NCBI GenBank assembly: GCA_963677355.2
Contig: CAXXXQ010000002.1
Coordinates: 744,001-808,000, forward strand
DNA length: 64,000 bases
Origin: Thiomicrorhabdus sp963677355
GTDB taxonomy: Bacteria > Pseudomonadota > Gammaproteobacteria > Thiomicrospirales > Thiomicrospiraceae
Direction of reading: 5' to 3'
The position numbers and the translations under genes are program-made. Positions within the stretch are counted from its first letter, which is position 1, and each line of letters begins with the position of its first letter. Positions 36,207-44,032 of this stretch are shown in pieces. The notes beneath the pieces are model-generated. The model had not been told where the DNA came from. It made no database searches and saw only the letters and a list, made by a program, of their open reading frames with translations.

Positions 36207-36779
36207 ATGCGCAGTTTTATCGCCCTCCCTATCGACCCCAAAACGGCTTTATACTTGGAAAAGGTCTCGCAAACCCTGCAACAGCAGCCTTGGGCCGATT
36301 CCGTACGCTGGTTTCCCAAAGAAAATTTCCATTTAACGCTGCAATTTATCGGCAGCAAGGTCAGAAATGAGAAAATCGAGCAGATTATACGGTCGATGGA
36401 CGACTGGTTCGCTGAAGGCATGAGTTTTTTCGAGGCGGAAATTCGCAAAATACAACTCTTCCCGAGCCCGAGTCAACCTCATACCATTGTCGCCAGCTTG
36501 GACACCACCCTACTGCTACAATATCTGGTACGTGAAATCGAAGACCATCTCAAACCAATCGGGTTGGAACGTAGCAAACAGTCTTTCAGGCCCCATATCA
36601 GCCTAGGGAGAATCAAAACGCATGCCGACCTTTCTGTAATCCACCTGCCGGATTCATTCAGCCACATTGAAAACCGGTGGTTGACAGTGGACCGATTGAC
36701 GCTCTATAAAAGTCAATTAACAGAGCAGTCTCCGATTTACACGCCGTTAAAAACCATCTATCTTGAACGTTACAACTAA
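36207..36779 (+). CDS. thpR: RNA 2',3'-cyclic phosphodiesterase
   Basis: 2H-phosphoesterase of the ThpR/LigT family that opens 2',3'-cyclic phosphates at RNA ends. Both His-x-Thr/Ser motifs are visible: HLTLQFIG near residue 42 and HISLGRI near residue 133. The N-terminal MRSFIALPID and about 190-residue length fit. The ATG at 36207 is chosen; an upstream TTG adds only six residues. No clear Shine-Dalgarno. Confidence 0.9.
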   Translation: MRSFIALPIDPKTALYLEKVSQTLQQQPWADSVRWFPKENFHLTLQFIGSKVRNEKIEQIIRSMDDWFAEGMSFFEAEIRKIQLFPSPSQPHTIVASLDTTLLLQYLVREIEDHLKPIGLERSKQSFRPHISLGRIKTHADLSVIHLPDSFSHIENRWLTVDRLTLYKSQLTEQSPIYTPLKTIYLERYN

Positions 36780-36797
36780 AACAATAGGGTAAAAACA

Positions 36798-37463
36798 ATG
36801 AATGTTTCCCAAGCAATCCAACAACGCCATTCAACACGCGCTTTCACCGAACAACCAGTTGATCGATCTCTGATTGAAAATATTCTGAATATTGCCAAAC
36901 AAGCGCCTTCCGGTGTCAATATGCAACCTTGGGAAGTAGTGGTAACCACAGGCAACACTAAAAAACGTCTCGGCGAGATGATGGTACAAGCTTTTCAAAA
37001 CCAACGAACCGAGCAAATGGAATACAACTACTACCCTACAAAATGGGTTTCCCCTTTTAAAGCTCGTCGAGTCGATACTGGTAAACGACTCTATCAAGCG
37101 CTTGATATTCAACGAGAAGACAAGCAACGTCGCTTAGCACAATGGGAAGCCAATTATCGCGCATTTAACGCGCCGGTCATGTTACTGTTTTTTATCGATG
37201 ACTCACTGGAAACCGGCTCGTATATGGACTACGGCATGTTTCTGCAAAACATCATGCTGCTGGCTGAAGAAACCGGTTTGGCGACTTGTCCGCAAGGTGC
37301 TTTGGCGGAGTTTCCGAAACTGGTTAAAAACGAATTGAATATTGCCGAGAATAAAATCTTGATTGGCGGTATGGCACTTGGGTATGAAGATAAAGATCAT
37401 CCGGTAAACCAATACCGAACGCCTCGGGTCGATTTACAAGAATTCTGTCGATTTTACGATTAA
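36798..37463 (+). CDS. Nitroreductase family FMN-dependent oxidoreductase
   Basis: Flavoprotein of the nitroreductase superfamily, 221 residues. QRHSTRAFTEQPVDRSLIE then AKQAPSGVNMQPWEVVVTTG form the N-terminal FMN-binding region. AEETGLATCPQGALAEFP and ILIGGMALGYEDKDHPVN are the C-terminal conserved parts. The longer insert with YNYYPTKWVSPFKARR resembles the group that includes NfnB-like reductases acting on nitro- or quinone-like compounds. Precise substrate unknown. Start codon 18 bp after thpR, so possibly co-transcribed; a good terminator follows. Confidence 0.9.
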   Translation: MNVSQAIQQRHSTRAFTEQPVDRSLIENILNIAKQAPSGVNMQPWEVVVTTGNTKKRLGEMMVQAFQNQRTEQMEYNYYPTKWVSPFKARRVDTGKRLYQALDIQREDKQRRLAQWEANYRAFNAPVMLLFFIDDSLETGSYMDYGMFLQNIMLLAEETGLATCPQGALAEFPKLVKNELNIAENKILIGGMALGYEDKDHPVNQYRTPRVDLQEFCRFYD

Positions 37464-37473
37464 ATCAAATCAT

Positions 37474-37502
37474 AAAAAGCCCGGTGAAAAACGGGCTTTT
37501 TT
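37474..37502. terminator. Bidirectional intrinsic terminator
   Basis: AAAAAGCCCG and CGGGCTTTTTT arms around GTGAAAAA between two converging genes. Confidence 0.85.
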
Positions 37503-37505
37503 ATC

Positions 37506-37889
37506 TTATCTTTTAATCAATTTAAGCAATTTGGTATACCAGCCGGCAAACAAGCTGGCTTTTTCTTGCAGATAATCCAGCACCATATCATCAGATTCGT
37601 CCTGCATTTCCAGCAAGACCTTAATACACTGATTCATCTCAACCAAATTTTGCTTCTTCAGATGGAAACCTAGAGTAAGCTGGCATAAACGTGTCAGAAT
37701 CACCGCATTCAACACCGCATGCCACTGCTCCGCAGTCAACGTAAACCCCGCTCGATAAACGGGATAAACTTCTCCAAAACGCATATCGGCCAAAGTATCG
37801 AGATTTTCCTGTACATATAAATCGTGTGCTGCCGCCCGTAAGGAAAACGGCAACGCATTCATAAAATTTGCCTCAACTAAAACCGCCAT
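37506..37889 (-). CDS. Conserved-looking hypothetical protein
   Basis: A 127-residue soluble helical protein that I do not recognise. No signal peptide, membrane segment or metal motif. It is 12 bp downstream of the PilZ-like gene on the same strand, so probably co-transcribed with it. The second half (NQCIKVLLEMQDESDDMVLDYLQ) looks amphipathic. A link to c-di-GMP signalling is suggested only by the neighbour. Confidence 0.7.
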   Translation of the reverse strand: MAVLVEANFMNALPFSLRAAAHDLYVQENLDTLADMRFGEVYPVYRAGFTLTAEQWHAVLNAVILTRLCQLTLGFHLKKQNLVEMNQCIKVLLEMQDESDDMVLDYLQEKASLFAGWYTKLLKLIKR

Positions 37890-37901
37890 AGCGCTACCTG
37901 C

Positions 37902-38861
37902 CTACTGATTCCTGCCAGTCGAAAAACAATGTTCCATTGCTCTCTCAATCTGGATTCGCTCAATCTCCAGCTCCAAGAAACGTTGATCCTGCGGATCGGG
38001 AAACTCGAAATTAAATGCGTTTAATTCCGCCATTTGCTTCATATTGGTTTCGCAACGGGCAATGGTCGTTTTTACTTTCATTATCCGGCCGTGATCCTGC
38101 AAATAGACATAAGAAGTCAATGGCTTACCCAAAGAAAAACGCTTTGCATAGAAGTTAGAAAAACCGCCCGCGCTGATATTGATCTTCTGAACTTGCCAGG
38201 CCTCCGGATGTTCTCGCAGATAATAATCCCGATTCATCTCCTGAAAAGCCTCACAATAATTATCAACCAGTTCGTTCATATAATAGATCGATTGCACCAG
38301 CGGAATTTTCTTGAATGCCTCTTTGGTGAACTTCTGCGTCATTTCATCGATTTTAAAAGTTTGCGTCAAAGGCGCAAAACTGTGATATTTACTTGAACTG
38401 GATTTATGCAGAGACAACAGCAATAAGCGGAAAAAGTGAGTTAATTTCTTTTCCACCTCAAAGAAATATTGATAGGTTTTCGGAGCCGGTTCTTCCAGGC
38501 TTTTAATTCGCCCGATAGTTTTTAGGTTACTCATTATCTGTTCGGCCAAACGCTCTTCTAGTATCGGGTTACGACCGTTGGAAACTCTCTTTACAGCTTC
38601 GCCCAACAGTTCTGCGGCTTGAAGCACTTGTAAAAATACCGGCTCAAGAATCTCTTTCTGTTCCTGAATATGGCTTATCCAATTCAACAGTTGATTATGA
38701 TTGCGAGTTATTTTGGTTTCGACGCTTTTCGGGAAATAGTCAATCCCCAGTGCATAAATTTCAAAGTCAACGATAGGCGCAGCCGGCGTCACAAACAACT
38801 TAATCGGCATATCAATTCGACGGAACCGTCGCAAATCTCTTTTTTCGAACCAAAAAGCCAC
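37902..38861 (-). CDS. PilZ-like c-di-GMP-binding protein
   Basis: About 319 residues. The N-terminal EKRDLRRFRRIDMPIKL resembles the PilZ RxxxR motif with its following strand. A later VQKINISAGGFSNFYAKR resembles the second PilZ motif (N/DxSxxG), here separated from the first by a long helical insertion (about residues 50-215). This split layout is unusual, so binding of c-di-GMP is plausible but not certain. The start is probably the GTG at 38861, which has AAAGG six nt upstream. Confidence 0.7.
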   Translation of the reverse strand: MAFWFEKRDLRRFRRIDMPIKLFVTPAAPIVDFEIYALGIDYFPKSVETKITRNHNQLLNWISHIQEQKEILEPVFLQVLQAAELLGEAVKRVSNGRNPILEERLAEQIMSNLKTIGRIKSLEEPAPKTYQYFFEVEKKLTHFFRLLLLSLHKSSSSKYHSFAPLTQTFKIDEMTQKFTKEAFKKIPLVQSIYYMNELVDNYCEAFQEMNRDYYLREHPEAWQVQKINISAGGFSNFYAKRFSLGKPLTSYVYLQDHGRIMKVKTTIARCETNMKQMAELNAFNFEFPDPQDQRFLELEIERIQIERAMEHCFSTGRNQ

Positions 38862-39142
38862 TAACAACCTTTAAACCAGTCTTCTGGTACAGAACCCTAC
38901 AGAAAATGTCTTACTAAAGATAATAATAGCCGGAAACGACCAAATAGGAAGTAAAGAATACGTAGTTTTTGATATTTATTCTCAAGTTGGCCGGAAAGCA
39001 TAACAATCCATCCATCCGGCACTATTAATCATTCAAGAACAAACCAATCCGGAATCGTCGTCAAAACAATGAATTAACGGAATTCATTACGATTGGAGCC
39101 GCTATTCATTAGCCGGCTAGATTCTAACTACCTTTGACGTTA

Positions 39143-39679
39143 CTACCAATAACGCTTATTATTCAAAGCCTTAACACAACTTGCACGTCCCGCCATCGGT
39201 TCAACGCTATCTCCAGTTAAGTTCTGAGCAAGCCAACCATGCGGAAAAGATAAGGTAAACGGCGCTTTCGCAACCGCTTCGGTAACCGGCTTAAATCCGA
39301 CCTTAGAGTAGAAGTTCGGATCTCCGTAGGTCAGCAACAATTCCACTTGCCGCTCTTTCAGATAATCCATCCCGAATTGAATTAACCTCTGCCCCAATCC
39401 TTGCTTTTGGTACTCGGTGGCAATAGCGACCGGAGCCAAAATAAACGCATTGACCGGCGTATCAAAAGTGATCCGCGTAAAGAAGATGCACCCCACTATT
39501 TTTGCACCGTCTTTCACAACAAACCCGTAAATATCCTCGGCAGCAGTTGTTTGCTGAAGTTCCAACGCCAAATTGCCGATCAACTCGCCCTCTTCTTTTC
39601 CCTCGGAATCGGTGAAAACCCGAGTAAAAAGGTTTTTAATTTCCGTGGCTGATCCCGAGTCATACAATTCAAAAGTCAT
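39143..39679 (-). CDS. GNAT family N-acetyltransferase
   Basis: A 178-residue acetyltransferase of the GNAT fold, YhbS-like. The acetyl-CoA motif A is visible as LAPVAIATEYQKQGLGQRLIQFG, preceded by VGCIFFTRI and followed by YGDPNFYSKVGFKP. Substrate unknown. Single gene on the minus strand between the PilZ-like gene and a divergent DUF89 gene. Confidence 0.88.
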   Translation of the reverse strand: MTFELYDSGSATEIKNLFTRVFTDSEGKEEGELIGNLALELQQTTAAEDIYGFVVKDGAKIVGCIFFTRITFDTPVNAFILAPVAIATEYQKQGLGQRLIQFGMDYLKERQVELLLTYGDPNFYSKVGFKPVTEAVAKAPFTLSFPHGWLAQNLTGDSVEPMAGRASCVKALNNKRYW

Positions 39680-39862
39680 TTTAAAATTTCCAAAATTTTA
39701 ATTCGTTCAATATTAAGTAATTTTAACCTTATTCAGGTCACTTATTGATCGTTAGAAATAAATTAAAAATTGCCTTCCTGCGGCCGTTCCCTGAAGATAG
39801 AAGTTAGATATTTTCAGACACGTGTCATTATTCGAGTTTTTAACTGTTTTTCGGAGTCCGCC

Positions 39863-40708
39863 ATGCAATCTCAGCCGGAATGTTTTTCCTGTCTTTACGG
39901 CCAAGCGCTAAAAACCAGTCGTCTGCTCAATTTATCGGACGAACAGTGTAAAGCCGTGCTCGATCAAACTGCGCAAATCTTGCAGGCATACACTCTGGAA
40001 TCGACCGCACCGCAAATTGCCAAAGAGATTTATCAGGCGATCAGCGACATTACCGGCATTGACGATCCGGTGCAAGAAGCCAAACGGATTGCGCTTAAAC
40101 AGGCGCAAATGGTTGACACCTCACAAATCAACACGCTCGACGATGCGCTCAAATTAAGCGTGATCGGCAATGTCATCGATTTTGGCGCCCCCAATCAATT
40201 CAATTTGCAGGCAACAGTCGACTCGCATTTCAAAGAACCGTTTGCCAGAAACGACATCAAAAAACTGGAATTTGATTTACAGTCCGCTTCCTCTCTGGTT
40301 TTAATTGGGGATAATGTTGGCGAACATCTTTTTGATCTGAACTTATTGAACATCATCAAACAAAGTTACCCGCACTTAAAACTTTTCTTTTTTGTACGCG
40401 GCAAACCGGTTATTAACGATGTCACCCTTAAAGAAGCTGAGGTTTTTGCAGGCACTGCGACGGTTATCGACACCGGTGTCGCCACCCCCGGCTACGATCT
40501 CAGCGAAGTCAACGAACACTCTTTCGATATTTTTAAAAACGCAGACATAGTGATTGCTAAAGGTATGGGGAATTTTGAAAGCCTTTACCAACAAACGCCG
40601 CGCGACATTTATTACCTGTTTATCGTTAAATGCCAAGTCATTGCGAAAGCGATTAATCAGGAAGTGAAAGACATGATTTTATGGAAAGAAGAGATTGATC
40701 AGTGCTAA
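39863..40708 (+). CDS. DUF89/ARMT1-like damage-control phosphatase
   Basis: A 281-residue protein of the DUF89 family, metal-dependent phosphatases thought to clean up damaged phosphometabolites. N-terminal CFSCLYGQAL cysteines, then KLSVIGNVIDFGA, then a phosphatase core LVLIGDNVGEHLFDL and AKGMGNFESLYQ near the end, where the family has its metal ligands (D, N, D). The start is the ATG at 39863 with GGAG six nt upstream; an open extension to 39770 is not family-like. It flanks the integron array on the left. Confidence 0.88.
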   Translation: MQSQPECFSCLYGQALKTSRLLNLSDEQCKAVLDQTAQILQAYTLESTAPQIAKEIYQAISDITGIDDPVQEAKRIALKQAQMVDTSQINTLDDALKLSVIGNVIDFGAPNQFNLQATVDSHFKEPFARNDIKKLEFDLQSASSLVLIGDNVGEHLFDLNLLNIIKQSYPHLKLFFFVRGKPVINDVTLKEAEVFAGTATVIDTGVATPGYDLSEVNEHSFDIFKNADIVIAKGMGNFESLYQQTPRDIYYLFIVKCQVIAKAINQEVKDMILWKEEIDQC

Positions 40709-40925
40709 TCCAGACAACGAAACATCTATAAGCAAGCAAACCTTCACCCATCTAGATTTACCCGACAGCAAAATCTTTTGCAACACTCGCTTTGTCTGTT
40801 TTTTCGATCTGTAGTACTGTGCAGGATATTAACTCACTTTCTCACTGCTTTTATTCATATCGTTTTAGCTCACTCGAATAAAACCGCATCGCGATGGAAA
40901 AGAAAAAGAGGCTTGGTTATTTATT

Positions 40926-41150
40926 TTATTTCTTTTCTACCAGACATATTTCACCAGTATATAAAAAAGCAACAACATCATCTCGTTCTAAACACTCTTC
41001 TTTGGTTAGTCCTTCAACCCTCTGAGCGGTACATTGATCGTAATAGGCTAAGCAGGCTAATCCATCCATGACTTCATTCCATAAAACGACTAACAAAAAA
41101 ATTGCCGTTAACAGTACCGCTAAAATAAGAGCTTTTTTCTTATTTTTCAT
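40926..41150 (-). CDS. Cassette 14: small single-membrane-segment protein, unknown
   Basis: Last gene of the array, about 74 residues. A membrane segment (ALILAVLLTAIFLLVVLW) follows a basic N-terminus; the rest is an extracytoplasmic domain of about 45 residues with four cysteines (CLAYYDQCTAQ, EECLE, EICLVEKK), suggesting two disulphides. The ATG at 41150 is chosen over an upstream TTG. No attC is recognisable after it, so it is probably no longer mobile. Not recognised. Confidence 0.65.
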   Translation of the reverse strand: MKNKKKALILAVLLTAIFLLVVLWNEVMDGLACLAYYDQCTAQRVEGLTKEECLERDDVVAFLYTGEICLVEKK

Positions 41151-41179
41151 TTGTATAACCAAGACAAATAACCTCTACA

Positions 41180-41222
41180 GTCATAGGCTATGCGTTAGCG
41201 GGTCGGGTTGAGTGCTTTATGT
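41180..41222 (-). other. attC site 13 (degenerate)
   Basis: Minus strand reads GCACTCAACCCGACCCGCTAACGC, matching the left half of the array's resident attC. The right half and R' core (GTTAG) are lost or unrecognisable. Confidence 0.6.
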
Positions 41223-41540
41223 TTTGCTTTCAATGTTTTTCTGTCTCATATAGAGAAACAAAGGCAAACCAAGGGAAACTCCGATACTCAATGTCGCAAC
41301 AACAGGAAGCCAAAGATTTGGAACTTGAAGACGCCTACCCTCAGCAAAAATAAAAATAAACAAAACTACGGCAGAGACGATTACGTCCATACCAAAAAAA
41401 CCACCAATTCCTGTTGAAAACAATTCTTGAAATAAAAGAGGCAGATCAAGTCCGTTCACGGCTATCCAAGGTATAAATTGTGACAACGGCAAAATTACCC
41501 CGAGTACACACAAAATTAAATAAGTCTTTTTGAGATTCAT
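41217..41540 (-). CDS. Cassette 13: DUF2834-family membrane protein
   Basis: A 107-residue inner-membrane protein with three hydrophobic segments. LPLSQFIPWIAVNGLDLPLLFQEL, FFGMDVIVSAVVLFIFIFAEG and LWLPVVATLSIGVSLGLPLFLY match the DUF2834 family, whose function is unknown. Such proteins occur in cyanobacteria and proteobacteria. Start ATG at 41540; the attC after it is degenerate. Confidence 0.8.
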   Translation of the reverse strand: MNLKKTYLILCVLGVILPLSQFIPWIAVNGLDLPLLFQELFSTGIGGFFGMDVIVSAVVLFIFIFAEGRRLQVPNLWLPVVATLSIGVSLGLPLFLYMRQKNIESKT

Positions 41541-41563
41541 GGGGCTCTCATTGCTATTTAAAA

Positions 41564-41618
41564 CCTAACGCTTAAACTAACCCGCCGCGCGTTAGCACGG
41601 TCGGCTGTGTTGTATTAT
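41564..41618 (-). other. attC site 12
   Basis: Minus strand TACAACACAGCCGACC ... GGTTAGTTTAAGCGTTAGG: the resident attC with several substitutions. R' core GTTAGG is intact. Confidence 0.8.
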
Positions 41619-41625
41619 TATGTAT

Positions 41626-42075
41626 TTACGATGCAGACCATTTGCACTTTGTAGAAACATAAAAATGTTTACCTAAGCTGAGCTTTTTCTTGCCAGTCAT
41701 ATTAAAGGTATAAGGAATGTAAATCTGGTCACAGACGCTTGCGCTTTCAAACCGCACCTTAATGCCATCTGGATATTCTGCATTGTAATTGTGTGGAATG
41801 TTGACGTTGGTTGTAAGTGCGCAAGCTAGTATTTCATGCTTGCTAAACAGAGATGTAAAAACAGCATCATAGTCATTAAACAAGCCGACCATATCAATAT
41901 CACTATTTTTATCATTATTAATTGGGTTTGGCATTACCATGTGAGGTTGAAGTTCGCCATTTTCTAAAACGACATAAGCAAATGGAATGAACTCACCATA
42001 TTCTTTAATTAAATTGGACGCATGATCAACAGACTGCGAAATCATTTCATTTAATTTTTCTTCAATATTTATCAT
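41626..42075 (-). CDS. Cassette 12: hypothetical soluble protein
   Basis: A 149-residue protein that I do not recognise. No signal peptide or membrane segment. FIPFAYVVLENGELQPHMVMP near residue 35 and the acidic NNDKNSDIDMVG region recall small proteins of toxin-immunity type, but this is only an impression. Start ATG at 42075, ten bp inside the cassette. Confidence 0.7.
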   Translation of the reverse strand: MINIEEKLNEMISQSVDHASNLIKEYGEFIPFAYVVLENGELQPHMVMPNPINNDKNSDIDMVGLFNDYDAVFTSLFSKHEILACALTTNVNIPHNYNAEYPDGIKVRFESASVCDQIYIPYTFNMTGKKKLSLGKHFYVSTKCKWSAS

Positions 42076-42084
42076 TTATTTTCT

Positions 42085-42139
42085 CTAACGTTTAAGCTAA
42101 CCCGCCGCGCGTTAGCGCGGTCGGGTTGAGTGAATGTTA
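42085..42139 (-). other. attC site 11 (resident type)
   Basis: AACATTCACTCAACCCGACC, then GCGCTAACGCGCGGCGGG, then GTTAGCTTAAACGTTAG on the minus strand. The central stem folds perfectly. Confidence 0.9.
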
Positions 42140-42143
42140 GCTT

Positions 42144-42539
42144 TTATTTCTTGTACGGATTCCATTTAGCATGGAAGTGGAAACGCTTTATAAGTCCTTG
42201 TACGTTTTCTGACTCACACCCTTCTACTTCTATTCTTTTTTTAACTTTTCCTGTTAAATATTCAGTTTTTTTCTTCATTGCTTCAGTAATTTGTTCTTTA
42301 GTCCTATCAGGGTATCTTGACTCTAACTCCATAGAGGCTCGAATAGTAACCATTTGTAAATTAGAGAGAAAATTTGTAAGAGTTTCATCATCAGGTTTTT
42401 CGCAGGAGCTTGCTGCCGCACTAGTAATCACAAACATATCGAATATCTTCAATATGTCTGGTCCTTTTTCAGCTTTAGCAACCCCTGTGAAACTTATAAA
42501 TAAAGTGAAAACTAATAAAGTAGTGTTAAATTTTTTCAA
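42144..42539 (-). CDS. Cassette 11: exported hypothetical protein
   Basis: A 131-residue protein with a clear Sec signal peptide (KKFNTTLLVFTLFISFTGVAKA, cleavage before EKGPD) and two cysteines in the mature part. Not recognised. The start is taken as the TTG at 42539, which has GGAGG at 42546-42550, an ideal Shine-Dalgarno. An ATG-initiated frame extends to 42653, but its first 32 residues are simply the translated attC site. Mature part is helical and basic. Confidence 0.7.
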   Translation of the reverse strand: MKKFNTTLLVFTLFISFTGVAKAEKGPDILKIFDMFVITSAAASSCEKPDDETLTNFLSNLQMVTIRASMELESRYPDRTKEQITEAMKKKTEYLTGKVKKRIEVEGCESENVQGLIKRFHFHAKWNPYKK

Positions 42540-42560
42540 CTTACACCTCCATTTAAATAA

Positions 42561-42651
42561 GGCTAACACCGCCAACACAGGCCAAGCGAATCGAAGTCCA
42601 GCCCAATGCGGATTTTTTTGCATTGGGCGACTGTGCTTAGCCTTGTTAGCC
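42561..42651 (-). other. attC site 10 (long, non-resident type)
   Basis: About 91 bp with GGCTAAC at both ends in inverted orientation, inner CTAAG- and CTTGG-type boxes, and a central stem GCCCAATGC/GCATTGGGC. Its R'' box supplies the stop codon of cassette 10. Confidence 0.85.
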
Positions 42652-43332
42652 ATTTTTTATTGTGATGAATTTAGGGTTGTCACGAGTGGAAAGAATGGCT
42701 GTAAATTCTTTACCGACACCATCGTCAATTTCGCTAACCTTTCTAAAAGCTTCAGACAACCACGATAGATAACTATCCATCCGGTCCGGGCCAGTAACAC
42801 TATTTGCGAAATTATTAATCTCTTCTAAACCTACAGCCTCTTCGAACTTATTGCTCCCTGACCCAACGTGTATAAGCCTAGTTCCTTCAATTGACCTAGC
42901 GTAGAGGCGAGTGTGGTTATGTATTTCACTGAATAAGTATAGATTTGAAAAGTATGTGGAGGTTTCAGAGTCAAAGAATGTCGCAATTCCTTGATTCTCC
43001 ATTAAGGATTCCATACCCAGTATTTTCTGTCTGTTTTCAACATCCAGAAATCCCTCCATATGTTGCCTAATTATCAGCAGCCCATCATTAATGGATTCAG
43101 ATTTTTCGATATTAGAGACATATGAGTGGCTTTGTACTGTACCAGCAATCCCAATAGCAAAGTTCTCAGTCCGATTGACATATAGCTTCTTGTAGCCTTC
43201 TATCGTTGCACCTTTCTCTGCCTTGATAGTTATATTGCCCATTGTAATCGTGGTTGGGCCATCAGTATTTGCTCTCTTATCCGCAGCTAGCAGAGAAAAG
43301 TCCTTATTTAAAACATTGATGATAAAAGTCAC
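42646..43332 (-). CDS. Cassette 10: proteasome-like Ntn hydrolase
   Basis: A 228-residue protein whose N-terminus is laid out like HslV and proteasome beta subunits. After the initiator Met comes a Thr (candidate nucleophile Thr1), then FIINVLNKDFSLLAADKRAN with Asp at position 17 counted from Thr, and a later GYKKLYV that can supply the catalytic Lys. FAIGIAGT and IHVGSGSNKFEEA also match proteasome-type strands. No ATPase partner is encoded nearby. The start is a GTG at 43332 with AGGAA upstream. Substrate unknown; the fold assignment rests on motif reading only. Confidence 0.72.
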   Translation of the reverse strand: MTFIINVLNKDFSLLAADKRANTDGPTTITMGNITIKAEKGATIEGYKKLYVNRTENFAIGIAGTVQSHSYVSNIEKSESINDGLLIIRQHMEGFLDVENRQKILGMESLMENQGIATFFDSETSTYFSNLYLFSEIHNHTRLYARSIEGTRLIHVGSGSNKFEEAVGLEEINNFANSVTGPDRMDSYLSWLSEAFRKVSEIDDGVGKEFTAILSTRDNPKFITIKNG

Positions 43333-43360
43333 ATAGCTTCCTTATCGCTAGATTGAGTGG

Positions 43361-43417
43361 CTAACGTTTAAGCTAACCGGCCGCGCGTTAGCGCGGTCGG
43401 GTTGAGTGAATTGTTAA
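43361..43417 (-). other. attC site 9 (resident type)
   Basis: TTAACAATTCACTCAACCCG, then CGCGCTAACGCGCGG, then CCGGTTAGCTTAAACGTTAG on the minus strand. Confidence 0.92.
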
Positions 43418-43420
43418 GCG

Positions 43421-43912
43421 TTACCATGCTAATGACTTGGAACCAGCATCGAGGTTCTTTTTATACATCATGAGTATAGTTTTGTAGTTACACATATCTA
43501 CGCCGCTTTGGCAGTAGTCTTTTATAACGCGGTCCATAACGGATCTATTAGTTGCTTGTGTTGCTTCTTTAAAAGCTTCTAGATTAGCTTTTTCCATCAT
43601 TCTCAATGTTGTGTTTTGGCACATATCAACTCTGCTATTACAGTAATCATGCCTTACTCGTGCCTCGATAAAGTTAATTACTTGTTTTCGCTGTTTTTCA
43701 GAACCATTGAAATTCATGGGATGAACAAAACCTGATTTTGTCCGAGTATGGTTATTGTTTGATGTATTTGTATTTTGTGGTTTTGTTTTAATTGATTTAG
43801 AGGAGCATTCTTTCGAACTAGATGAATACCATGTCCCATCTACTTGGCACATAGCAAGGCTGTTTGGTAGATAAAATAAAGACACAAACATTATTAAAAA
43901 ACGAAATACCAT
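43421..43912 (-). CDS. Cassette 9: exported Cys-containing protein with tandem repeat
   Basis: About 163 residues: a signal peptide (MVFRFLIMFVSLFYLPNSLA), a Ser/Asn/Lys-rich linker, then two copies of a repeat of about 45 residues. Each copy has the pattern YC-x4-VDMC-N/Q followed by a Met-rich helix: DYCNSRVDMCQN ... and DYCQSGVDMCNYKT .... The four cysteines suggest disulphides in the periplasm. GGAGG five nt before the ATG at 43912 makes this start preferable to the upstream ones at 43924 and 43942. Not recognised as a named family. Confidence 0.7.
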   Translation of the reverse strand: MVFRFLIMFVSLFYLPNSLAMCQVDGTWYSSSSKECSSKSIKTKPQNTNTSNNNHTRTKSGFVHPMNFNGSEKQRKQVINFIEARVRHDYCNSRVDMCQNTTLRMMEKANLEAFKEATQATNRSVMDRVIKDYCQSGVDMCNYKTILMMYKKNLDAGSKSLAW

Positions 43913-43929
43913 TGTTTCCTCCATTTTGA

Positions 43930-44015
43930 GCTTAACGCCCATGGTTAGGGGCGACCGGCGAAGCCGGACGTCCCAGTGAGGAGCAGAGCGACGAACGCCT
44001 AGACCTAATTGTTAG
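43930..44015 (-). other. attC site 8 (non-resident type)
   Basis: About 86 bp, TCTAACAATTAGGTCTAGGC at one end and CCATGGGCGTTAAGC at the other, with a central GTCCGGCTTCGCCGG-type stem. Confidence 0.85.
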
Positions 44016-44032
44016 ATGCATACGCTTGAGCC

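Noticed and set aside
42561..42651. Transcription terminator between cassettes 10 and 11
   Set aside because: The stem is part of a 91-bp attC with R'' and R' boxes; the T-run lies in the loop, not after the stem.
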